Part shown: positions 1-5,144 of the stretch, in pieces | Position numbering within the stretch: position 1 is the stretch's first letter | How the letters are laid out: the number at the start of each line of letters is the position of its first letter | Origin: an uncultured Bacteroidales bacterium | Lineage (GTDB): Bacteria; Bacteroidota; Bacteroidia; Bacteroidales; WCHB1-69 | Reading direction: 5' to 3' | Assembly: GCA_937901455.1 (NCBI GenBank) | Contig: CALDIA010000110.1 | Coordinates: forward strand, 1 to 11,914 | DNA: 11,914 bases | Notes under the pieces: generated by a model | Told to the model about the DNA's origin: nothing | Seen by the model: only the letters and a program-made list of their open reading frames with translations | Database searches by the model: none | Made by a program: the position numbers and the translations under genes

Positions 1-53
1 GGTTTTTAGACTGTTTTTATACCTTGGGCGGTCAACTTATTTCAGGCATTGAC
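1..53 (+). other. Possible 3' end of an upstream gene (unresolved)
   Basis: Two plus-strand frames are open from the window edge. One (from base 2) ends at TGA 50-52, directly before the first heptamer array, as the stops of other genes here do. The other (from base 3) runs into the array and ends at TAG 78-80. Either could be the tail of a gene cut by the window edge. Too little is visible to assign a family or choose a frame. Confidence 0.2.
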
Positions 54-134
54 ATGGAGAATGTAGAGTGTAGAGTGTAGAATTGAGAATGGAGAACAAA
101 AAAACAATTCTACATTCTACATTCTAAATTCAAA
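54..134 (+). repeat. Heptamer hairpin repeat R1 (left arm, loop, right arm)
   Basis: Six left-type heptamers run without gaps from 54 to 95 (ATGGAGA, ATGTAGA, GTGTAGA, GTGTAGA, ATTGAGA, ATGGAGA). An 11-nt loop, ACAAAAAAACA, follows at 96-106. Four right-type heptamers follow at 107-134 (ATTCTAC twice, ATTCTAA, ATTCAAA). ATTCTAC is the reverse complement of GTAGAAT, a rotation of ATGTAGA, so the two arms can fold back on each other. The right arm is followed by ATTAATGTGTAT, resembling the right edges of R2 and R3. Loop and arm order are the same as in R3. Confidence 0.9.
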
Positions 135-316
135 ATTAATGTGTATTCAAGTTTCGCATGTATGTTTTTTGCAATAAGCACTTTCCAAGTAGAATCAGGG
201 ATTGTCTCTGCCGCGCGCGGATATGGGAGGCCGGTCTGTTCGCGAAACAGCCCGTCATGGCTGAAGTCCCTACCGATTCCGGCAGACCTGATTTTCGGCT
301 TCTTGAAATCCTCCTG
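135..316. other. Intergenic stretch with no recognised gene
   Basis: This lies between repeat R1 and the 3' end of the minus-strand ATPase. No gene with a plausible start was recognised. On the minus strand the ATPase frame stays open for 68 codons after its stop (316 down to 113), but that stretch has no ATG until its very end. It is richer in G+C than the flanking repeat and could be decayed coding DNA. No clear terminator with a U-run was seen. Confidence 0.4.
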
Positions 317-1588
317 TTATCTACCGAACAGAGAAGAAACGCTGTCTGGGTCAAGCAGGAAGTCGGGCAAACTCATTGTCACAATACCTCGTTCATTCAC
401 TTTACGCATGATGTTGTCGCCAACGACTATCATTTTACGGAAATTGTCGCCCGTGTTTATGAGTGGACGTTGTTCTTGACTTTCTTTCTCTGAAGTAGGC
501 ATACGGAAAGCAGATTGTATGTAAACTCGTTCCGGACCATAATTTACCACGAAATCCACTTCCAAGCGTTTGCGGACAGACTTCCCATTATCGTCCCGGT
601 CCCATGTTTCTATCAGCCCCACGTCAACTCGGTAGCCTCGACAACGGAGTTCGTTGTAGATGACGTTCTCCATAATGTGCGTTTCCTCCTGCTGTCTGTA
701 GTTCAGTGCTGCCGCACGAAGGCCCATGTCGGTAAAGTAATACTTCGTTTCTGTTCCGATGTATTTACGGCCTTTCACATCGTATCGCAGTGCCTCTTCT
801 ATCAGGAAAGCATCCTGCAAGTAAGTGATATAGTCTTTGATGGTTGTGCGCATGATTGCAGTTCCTTCCACCGACTGGAACGTATTGCTGATGCGCTGGG
901 GGTTTGTAGGAGTTCCGATAGCCGAGGCGAGAATTTGCGTCAGTTGTCTCAAACCTTCAGGGTTGCGCAAATGGTTGCGCTCAATGACGTCGTGGAGGTA
1001 TGTCAATTCGTAGAGGTTGAGGAGATACTCCATCTTTTTGGCAGGCGACTCAAATTGTGCCACCTGCGGAAGTCCTCCAAAGGTATAGTAGTCGTTCCAC
1101 GCAGTCATCTTATCGCCGCCAACAACTTCGTAATACTCCTTGAAACTCAATGGCCATACTCGTATTTCATCGCCACGTCCTCGAAATTCAGTCACAACAT
1201 CTTTCGACAGGAATTTGGAGTTGGAGCCCGACACATACACATCGAGATTGCGCTTGTGCATAAGGCTAAGAAGCACCTCAACAAAGTCATCGACGAGTTG
1301 TACTTCGTCGAGCACGACATAGTAGGTTTTTCCGTCATGCGGTGTCCGCTTCCCGACATAATCCAACAATGCATCGGGGTCGCGAAGCAATCGGTTTGAC
1401 CGATCGTCCAGCGACAACTCTACGATGTGATTCTCATCAACACCATGGTCTGTCAAATATTTGTGGAATATCTCGAAAAGCAGAAACGATTTACCGCACC
1501 TGCGCCCACCAGTCACAATCTTTACAAGTCCGTTCCCTTGGCTCTCGACCAACCTTTGAAGATATTTTTCTCGTCCGAAGTAATACAT
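317..1588 (-). CDS. AAA_14/DUF4143 ATP-binding protein, copy 1
   Basis: A 423-residue ATPase of the AAA_14 + DUF4143 architecture, whose cellular role is not established. Walker A is GGRRCGKS at residues 27-34. Walker B is YYVVLDEVQ at about 89-97. A sensor-like SGSN lies at 120-123, followed by EFRGRGDE (134-141) and a PLSFKEYYE segment. The C-terminal half has the DUF4143 nuclease-like core: an IYNELRCRGYRVDVG helix region, EVDF at 343-346 and YIQSA at 356-360. In a canonical PD-(D/E)XK site a lysine would follow two residues after the E/Q; here that position is alanine, so nuclease activity is unlikely. By eye roughly half its residues match copy 2 at 1868, with motifs at matching positions. 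It is transcribed away from copy 2 and has its own well-formed promoter at 1629-1659. The start at 1588 leaves the usual short N-terminus before Walker A. No signal peptide or membrane segment is visible, so it is probably cytoplasmic. Confidence 0.92.
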   Translation of the reverse strand: MYYFGREKYLQRLVESQGNGLVKIVTGGRRCGKSFLLFEIFHKYLTDHGVDENHIVELSLDDRSNRLLRDPDALLDYVGKRTPHDGKTYYVVLDEVQLVDDFVEVLLSLMHKRNLDVYVSGSNSKFLSKDVVTEFRGRGDEIRVWPLSFKEYYEVVGGDKMTAWNDYYTFGGLPQVAQFESPAKKMEYLLNLYELTYLHDVIERNHLRNPEGLRQLTQILASAIGTPTNPQRISNTFQSVEGTAIMRTTIKDYITYLQDAFLIEEALRYDVKGRKYIGTETKYYFTDMGLRAAALNYRQQEETHIMENVIYNELRCRGYRVDVGLIETWDRDDNGKSVRKRLEVDFVVNYGPERVYIQSAFRMPTSEKESQEQRPLINTGDNFRKMIVVGDNIMRKVNERGIVTMSLPDFLLDPDSVSSLFGR

Positions 1589-1603
1589 TTACGCTACTTT
1601 TTT

Positions 1604-1617
1604 TGTGGCATGCCACA
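1604..1617. promoter_or_regulatory. Perfect 14-bp palindrome in the leader of ATPase copy 1
   Basis: TGTGGCATGCCACA reads the same on both strands. It lies between the predicted -7 box (1629-1636) and the start codon (1588) of the minus-strand ATPase, just downstream of the likely transcription start. A repressor operator is the simplest reading; a short RNA hairpin is the alternative. An 8-codon reading frame (1620 down to 1594) also spans it. No regulator is identified. Confidence 0.4.
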
Positions 1618-1628
1618 CATTTCGTTTG

Positions 1629-1659
1629 CAAAAGTACGACTTTTATTTTAAACCACAAA
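1629..1659 (-). promoter_or_regulatory. Bacteroidetes-type promoter for ATPase copy 1
   Basis: On the minus strand a TTTG (-33 box, 1656-1659) is followed after exactly 19 nt by TACTTTTG (-7 box, 1629-1636). This matches the TTTG-N19-TAnnTTTG consensus of the Bacteroidetes primary sigma factor. Transcription would start near 1622-1625, leaving a leader of about 35 nt before the ATG at 1588. It is the best-formed promoter in the window. Confidence 0.75.
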
Positions 1660-1676
1660 ATATTTATTCGTTTTTT

Positions 1677-1690
1677 TGTGTATGCACACA
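1677..1690. promoter_or_regulatory. Imperfect palindrome upstream of ATPase copy 1
   Basis: TGTGTATGCACACA has 5-bp self-complementary arms. It resembles, by C/T and G/A transitions, the palindromes before the other two ATPase genes (1836-1849 and 3301-3314). Its centre lies about 51 bp from the centre of the -7 box of copy 1, close to the 52 bp at ATPase copy 3. A common operator is possible but unproven. Confidence 0.35.
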
Positions 1691-1754
1691 TTTTTCACTA
1701 CCAAGAACAATCAACAGGACTTTTATTCGCGGTAATGGTTTGCAGAAAAAGTCA

Positions 1755-1805
1755 ATTCTAACTTCTAAATTGCATAAATTCTACATTCTACATTCTACAT
1801 TCTAA
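1755..1805 (+). repeat. Heptamer repeat R2 (right-type array only)
   Basis: The units in order are ATTCTAA, CTTCTAA, a 9-mer ATTGCATAA, ATTCTAC three times and ATTCTAA. They are followed by ATTAATGTGTAT, as at R1. No left-type array is found in the rest of the gap back to 1589, so this looks like a remnant or half-element. It ends about 10 bp before the -7 box proposed for ATPase copy 2. Confidence 0.85.
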
Positions 1806-1814
1806 ATTAATGTG

Positions 1815-1822
1815 TATTTTTG
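1815..1822 (+). promoter_or_regulatory. Candidate -7 box for ATPase copy 2
   Basis: TATTTTTG matches TAnnTTTG exactly and is followed by CA, as at the other -7 boxes here. No TTTG lies at the expected distance upstream, where the heptamer array sits instead. Transcription from about 1826-1829 would give a leader of about 40 nt to the ATG at 1868. Confidence 0.45.
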
Positions 1823-1835
1823 CACTCTAAAAAAA

Positions 1836-1849
1836 TGCGTATATACGCA
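1836..1849. promoter_or_regulatory. Perfect 14-bp palindrome in the leader of ATPase copy 2
   Basis: TGCGTATATACGCA is fully palindromic and sits just downstream of the likely transcription start. The first upstream in-frame ATG (1835) overlaps it. A sequence differing by one central base occurs at 3301-3314 before ATPase copy 3. It is a candidate operator. Confidence 0.4.
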
Positions 1850-1867
1850 AAAAAATCGAATGGGAAT

Positions 1868-3121
1868 ATGAGGATACAACGGGATTTCTATCTCAACAAA
1901 CTGTTTTCAAAAAGGCATAATGGGATGATTAAGGTCATTACGGGTATGCGACGCTGTGGAAAATCGTACCTGCTGTTTAACCTTTTCTCGGATGCACTGC
2001 GCAATGAGGGCATTGACGAGAGCCATATTATCCAAATCAATTTGGAGGACAGACGCAATAATGAGTTGCGCGACCCTGACAAACTTTTGCAACGCATTGA
2101 TTCGCTAATCAAGGATAGTCAAATGTATTACATTATGCTTGACGAGGTGCAGATGGTACGCGAGTTTGAGGACGTGCTGAACAGTTATTTGAATGTCGGC
2201 AATGCCGATGTGTATGTTACGGGCAGCAACGCACGGTTCTTGTCAACCGATGTAATTACAGAGTTTCGGGGGCGCGGTGATGAGGTGCGCGTCCACCCCT
2301 TGTCATTCAGCGAATTCTTCTCCGTATGGCAGGGAGGACAGTTTATGGAGCAAGCCTTGAATGCTTATCTGGAATTCGGAGGATTGCCCAAAGTGGCCAC
2401 TACCGAACAAATCGTGGGAAAAAAGGAGTATCTGCTGAACTTGTTCACTCAAACCTATCTGAAAGATATCAAGGAACGGTATTCCATACAGTTGGATGCG
2501 GATTTGGAGGAGTTGATTGACGTGATTGCCAGCAATATCGGTTGCATGACCAACCCGCTCAAATTGCAAAACACATTCAAGACAGTCAAACAAAGCAATA
2601 TCACACAAGACACTATCAAGAATTATCTCGGCTACATGCAGGATGCCTTTCTGATAGAGCGAGCCGTCCGTTATGACATAAAAGGGCGCAAATACATTGA
2701 CACTCCGCAGAAGTACTATTTTGAGGACCTGGGATTGCGCAATGCCCGTTTGAACTTCCGTCAAACCGAGCCGACCCACCTGATGGAGAACCTTATATAC
2801 AATGAGTTGCGCATTCGCGGGTACTCTGTTGATGTCGGGCGGGTTACGCTCAACACCCGCAATGAGCGCGGCGTGAGCGAACGCAAGCAGTTGGAGGTGG
2901 ATTTCGTGTGCAACAAAGGCTACGACCGCGTTTACATACAGTCAGCCTTTGCGATGCCCACACTCGAAAAACAGACGCAGGAACTGAACTCCTTGAAACG
3001 GATTGACGACAGTTTCCAAAAGGTAGTCATTGCGGGCGGTATGCAACCCACTTACCGCAACAACGATGGAATACTTGTGTTAAACATATTTGATTTCCTG
3101 TTAGGCACGGTAAATGTGTAG
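1868..3121 (+). CDS. AAA_14/DUF4143 ATP-binding protein, copy 2
   Basis: A 417-residue paralogue of the ATPase at 317-1588, with function unknown. Walker A is GMRRCGKS (26-33) and Walker B is YYIMLDEVQ (87-95). A TGSN and EFRGRGDE segment follow. The DUF4143 half carries an IYNELRIRGYSVDVG region, EVDF (343-346) and YIQSA (356-360), again with no lysine in the nuclease-like motif. I chose the ATG at 1868 because it aligns with the start of copy 1 and leaves the normal spacing to Walker A. In-frame starts at 1820 (TTG) and 1835 (ATG) would add 16 or 11 residues, partly encoded by the palindrome. The TAG stop (3119-3121) lies inside the first heptamer of array R3. By eye about half its residues match copy 1, which suggests an old duplication or separate acquisitions. 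Confidence 0.92.
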   Translation: MRIQRDFYLNKLFSKRHNGMIKVITGMRRCGKSYLLFNLFSDALRNEGIDESHIIQINLEDRRNNELRDPDKLLQRIDSLIKDSQMYYIMLDEVQMVREFEDVLNSYLNVGNADVYVTGSNARFLSTDVITEFRGRGDEVRVHPLSFSEFFSVWQGGQFMEQALNAYLEFGGLPKVATTEQIVGKKEYLLNLFTQTYLKDIKERYSIQLDADLEELIDVIASNIGCMTNPLKLQNTFKTVKQSNITQDTIKNYLGYMQDAFLIERAVRYDIKGRKYIDTPQKYYFEDLGLRNARLNFRQTEPTHLMENLIYNELRIRGYSVDVGRVTLNTRNERGVSERKQLEVDFVCNKGYDRVYIQSAFAMPTLEKQTQELNSLKRIDDSFQKVVIAGGMQPTYRNNDGILVLNIFDFLLGTVNV

Positions 3122-3295
3122 AATGGAGAATGGAGAGTGTAGAGAATGTAGAGTGTAGAATGTAGAGTGGAGAACAAAAAAACAATTCTACATTCTACAT
3201 TCTACATTCTAAATTGCATAAATTCTAAATTGCATAAATTCTAAATTGCATAAATTCTAAATTCTAAATTCTAAATTCTAAATTCTAAATTCTAA
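3116..3295 (+). repeat. Heptamer hairpin repeat R3 (largest copy)
   Basis: The left arm at 3116-3173 has eight heptamers (GTGTAGA, ATGGAGA, ATGTAGA, GTGGAGA types) with one 2-nt interruption at 3144-3145. The loop at 3174-3184 is ACAAAAAAACA, identical to R1. The right arm at 3185-3295 has ATTCTAC three times, then ATTCTAA alternating three times with the 9-mer ATTGCATAA, then six perfect ATTCTAA units (3254-3295). It ends in ATTAATGCGTAT. The stop codon of the preceding gene lies in its first unit. Together with the promoter region after it, it fills the 319-bp gap between the two plus-strand ATPases. Confidence 0.92.
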
Positions 3296-3300
3296 ATTAA

Positions 3301-3314
3301 TGCGTATGTACGCA
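3301..3314. promoter_or_regulatory. Near-palindrome upstream of ATPase copy 3
   Basis: TGCGTATGTACGCA has 6-bp arms around a 2-bp centre and differs from the palindrome at 1836-1849 by one base. Its centre is about 52 bp upstream of the centre of the -7 box at 3356-3363. It is a candidate binding site for a regulator shared by the ATPase genes. Confidence 0.4.
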
Positions 3315-3355
3315 AAAATTTTGTCCAACCATACACAAATAATGAAAACTTTTTG

Positions 3356-3363
3356 TACTTTTG
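3356..3363 (+). promoter_or_regulatory. Candidate -7 box for ATPase copy 3
   Basis: TACTTTTG matches TAnnTTTG and is followed by CA, as at the promoter of copy 1. No TTTG is present at the usual 19-nt spacing, so promoter strength is uncertain or may depend on an activator. Transcription would start near 3367-3370, giving a leader of about 70 nt. Confidence 0.5.
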
Positions 3364-3396
3364 CAGAAAGTTTTCACTTTGACCGAAAGGTTTTAT

Positions 3397-3444
3397 ATGA
3401 ATTTGAGAAAGATTTCATTAAGACGTAATAATTTGACACTATGA
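3397..3444 (+). CDS. Possible 15-residue leader peptide
   Basis: An ATG at 3397 opens MNLRKISLRRNNLTL. Its TGA stop overlaps the start codon of ATPase copy 3 in an ATGA arrangement (3441-3444). It lies in the predicted leader, about 27-30 nt after the likely transcription start. The overlap is typical of translational coupling, and the peptide is basic. It is short enough to arise by chance and no Shine-Dalgarno sequence is evident. Confidence 0.3.
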   Translation: MNLRKISLRRNNLTL

Positions 3445-4625
3445 TAATTCGGGAACATTACCTGGCACAGATACGCCCCTTTTATGATAGCGACCTCATT
3501 AAAATCATCACTGGAGTGCGACGCTGCGGCAAATCAGTAATCAAAGACCAGATTGAAGAGGAACTGCGCCAAAAGGGCAAGCCCACCTTGTCGCTTGACT
3601 TTGAACGCCTTTCGGTAAGCTCACACATCAGCAATGCCGACGAATTGGTGGCATACGTCACCGCCCGCCTGGGGCAGGAAAAAACCTACGTTTTTTTGGA
3701 TGAAGTGCAACTCATCGACGGATGGAACACTGCCTGCCGCTCATTGCGACTGGAAAATCTTTCGCTGTTCATCACGGGAAGCAATTCCATACTGCTTTCA
3801 AAAGAACTCACCAAGGCATTTTCAGGAAGGTATGTCAGTTTCAACATCCGCCCGTTCGTGTATAAGGAAATATGTGAGTATGCCCGGCAAACGGGCAACT
3901 CCCGCACGGTGACGGACTACCTCGTTTACGGGGGATTCCCCAAAACCCTTGAGTTTGCCGACAAAAACTCCATTTTGACCTACCTTGACGAATTGGACAG
4001 GCAAATCGTGCGAAATGACCTGATGAACCGATACCATATCCGAAAGGAAGTACTCTTCGAAAAACTCGTCAATTTCATACTGCGTTCCAACAGCCGCATC
4101 TTCAGCGCGAACTCCGTGATGAAATTTCTCAAAGGGCAAGGATATACAGCCTCCATTAACACTATTATGAAGTACCTGCAATATTTGGAAGAAGCATACC
4201 TCATCCGATCCATACCGCAATATGAAACCAAAGCGAAACGTGAACTGCGGTTCTTTTCCAAGATTTACGCCGAGGATGTCGCTCTCAACAGCATACGACA
4301 ACCCGAAAACCGCTACGACCTCACCCATAATCTTGAGAATGTGGTGTATAACGAACTGGTCTATATGGGTTACGAACTTTCCGTATTCCGAATGGGAAAC
4401 CGGGAAATTGATTTCTATGCCTCTAAAACCGGGAAAAGTTATCTTGTTCAGGTTGCCTATTCCATTGCTGACGAGGAGACTTACAACCGAGAGTTCGCCC
4501 TGTTCAACAAACTGGACCAAACTTATCGTAAGATTATCATCACCACCGATGAAATAGACTATTCCACAAGCACCGTAAGGCACATTGCCCTGAAAGAATT
4601 TTTACAAATGAAAGAGTTGGACTAA
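3441..4625 (+). CDS. AAA_14/DUF4143 ATP-binding protein, copy 3 (divergent)
   Basis: A 394-residue member of the same ATPase class, clearly diverged from the other two. Walker A is GVRRCGKS (25-32) and Walker B is TYVFLDEVQLID (82-93). An ITGSNS segment follows, then GRYVSFNIRPFVYKE, the usual post-sensor segment. The C-terminal nuclease-like region has an ENVVYNELVYMGYELSV helix, EIDF (322-325) and VQVA (336-339), also without the catalytic lysine. It lacks the EFRGRGDE block and the insert before EVDF that copies 1 and 2 share, which explains its shorter length. The ATG at 3441 gives the expected distance to Walker A and overlaps the stop of a possible leader peptide. The last base of its TAA stop is the first base of array R4. 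The role is unknown; the family is found in many Bacteroidetes accessory regions. Confidence 0.9.
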   Translation: MIIREHYLAQIRPFYDSDLIKIITGVRRCGKSVIKDQIEEELRQKGKPTLSLDFERLSVSSHISNADELVAYVTARLGQEKTYVFLDEVQLIDGWNTACRSLRLENLSLFITGSNSILLSKELTKAFSGRYVSFNIRPFVYKEICEYARQTGNSRTVTDYLVYGGFPKTLEFADKNSILTYLDELDRQIVRNDLMNRYHIRKEVLFEKLVNFILRSNSRIFSANSVMKFLKGQGYTASINTIMKYLQYLEEAYLIRSIPQYETKAKRELRFFSKIYAEDVALNSIRQPENRYDLTHNLENVVYNELVYMGYELSVFRMGNREIDFYASKTGKSYLVQVAYSIADEETYNREFALFNKLDQTYRKIIITTDEIDYSTSTVRHIALKEFLQMKELD

Positions 4626-4715
4626 TGAAGAATGTAGAGTGTAGAATGTAGAGTGTAGAATGTGGAATGTAGAGTGGAGAGTGTAGAATGGAGAATGGAG
4701 AATGTAGAATGTGGA
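4625..4715 (+). repeat. Heptamer array R4 (left arm before the S23-like gene)
   Basis: Thirteen consecutive left-type heptamers with no gap: ATGAAGA, then mixtures of ATGTAGA, GTGTAGA, ATGTGGA, GTGGAGA and ATGGAGA. It begins on the last base of the previous stop codon and ends 3 bp before the ATG of the S23-like gene. Read in frame from a GTG at 4662, part of it encodes a spurious 19-residue extension of that protein. The matching right-type array lies after the gene. Confidence 0.92.
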
Positions 4716-4718
4716 ATT

Positions 4719-5096
4719 ATGGGGAATAATATCATTTTAGATAAGAGTAAGGATTTGGCGTTGAGGATTATACGCCTTTATAAATTTTTATGCGATGAGA
4801 AAAAGGAGTTCGTTCTTTCAAAACAAGTTCTGCGAAGCGGCACAAGCATCGGCGCAAATATAAGAGAGTCAAATCGTGCGCAATCCAAAAAGGAGTTCGT
4901 GGCTAAACTGAACATCTCGTTGAAAGAAGCCGATGAAACTATGTACTGGCTTGAACTCTTGCACGAATCGGATTATATTGATAAGCCCGCCTTCGACAGC
5001 ATCTATCACGATGTCGAGGAAATCATTAAACTCCTCGTCACCATCATCAAAACCACTAAAACCAATATGAATAAAAATCTTAATTCTAAATTCTAA
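4719..5096 (+). CDS. Four-helix-bundle protein, 23S rRNA-intervening-sequence (S23) family
   Basis: A 125-residue helical protein of the S23/four-helix-bundle family. The recognisable core is LRSGTSIGANIRESNRAQS at about residues 38-56, followed by a KKEFVAKLNISLKEADETMYWLELL helix. Family members are found inside 23S rRNA intervening sequences, and the DGR accessory protein Avd has a related fold. Nucleic-acid binding is therefore plausible, but the function of free-standing copies is unknown. I chose the ATG at 4719 because everything upstream is heptamer array; the GTG at 4662 would add repeat-encoded residues. The TAA stop (5094-5096) lies inside the right-type array, so both ends of the gene touch repeats. 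No rRNA sequence lies around it. It may be cotranscribed with the ATPase upstream and hsdR downstream. Confidence 0.88.
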   Translation: MGNNIILDKSKDLALRIIRLYKFLCDEKKEFVLSKQVLRSGTSIGANIRESNRAQSKKEFVAKLNISLKEADETMYWLELLHESDYIDKPAFDSIYHDVEEIIKLLVTIIKTTKTNMNKNLNSKF

Positions 5097-5138
5097 ATCT
5101 TAAATTCTACATTCTACATTCTAAACTCTAAACTCTAA
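5083..5138 (+). repeat. Heptamer array R5 (right arm after the S23-like gene)
   Basis: Eight consecutive right-type heptamers: ATTCTAA twice, ATCTTAA, ATTCTAC twice, ATTCTAA and ACTCTAA twice. The stop of the S23-like gene lies in the second unit. Six bases (ATTCAC) then lead to the hsdR start at 5145. ACTCTAA matches the A-to-G variant GTAGAGT seen in left arm R4. Confidence 0.9.
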
Positions 5139-5144
5139 ATTCAC

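Larger units (their letters stand above)
4625..5138 (+). mobile_element. Candidate composite unit: inverted heptamer arms around an S23-like gene
   Basis: A left-type array (4625-4715), a four-helix-bundle gene (4719-5096) and a right-type array (5083-5138) form one symmetrical unit. If transcribed, the arms could pair and place the reading frame in the loop. This resembles the plan of 23S rRNA intervening sequences, whose loops can encode S23-family proteins. No transposase, clear target-site duplication or empty site can be seen here, so mobility is only inferred. Confidence 0.35.

Noticed and set aside
54..134. Rho-independent terminator for neighbouring genes
   Set aside because: The hairpin is A+T-rich with mismatches and no U-run follows it. 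The repeat organisation explains it better, although a side effect on transcription cannot be excluded.
515..1399. A 294-codon plus-strand frame across ATPase copy 1
   Set aside because: It is antisense to the ATPase, shows no recognisable domain and has no promoter. The same applies to the minus-strand frames at 2303-2779 and 3822-4583.
3116..3295. CRISPR array
   Set aside because: The units are 7 bp (or 9 bp) with no unique spacers between them, and no cas gene is nearby.
4662..4718. N-terminal extension of the S23-like protein from a GTG
   Set aside because: The added 19 residues are translated heptamer repeat. The family core begins after the ATG at 4719.
4625..5138. A true 23S rRNA intervening sequence
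   Set aside because: The gene family and the arms fit the general plan, but the flanks are an ATPase gene and hsdR, with no rRNA sequence.
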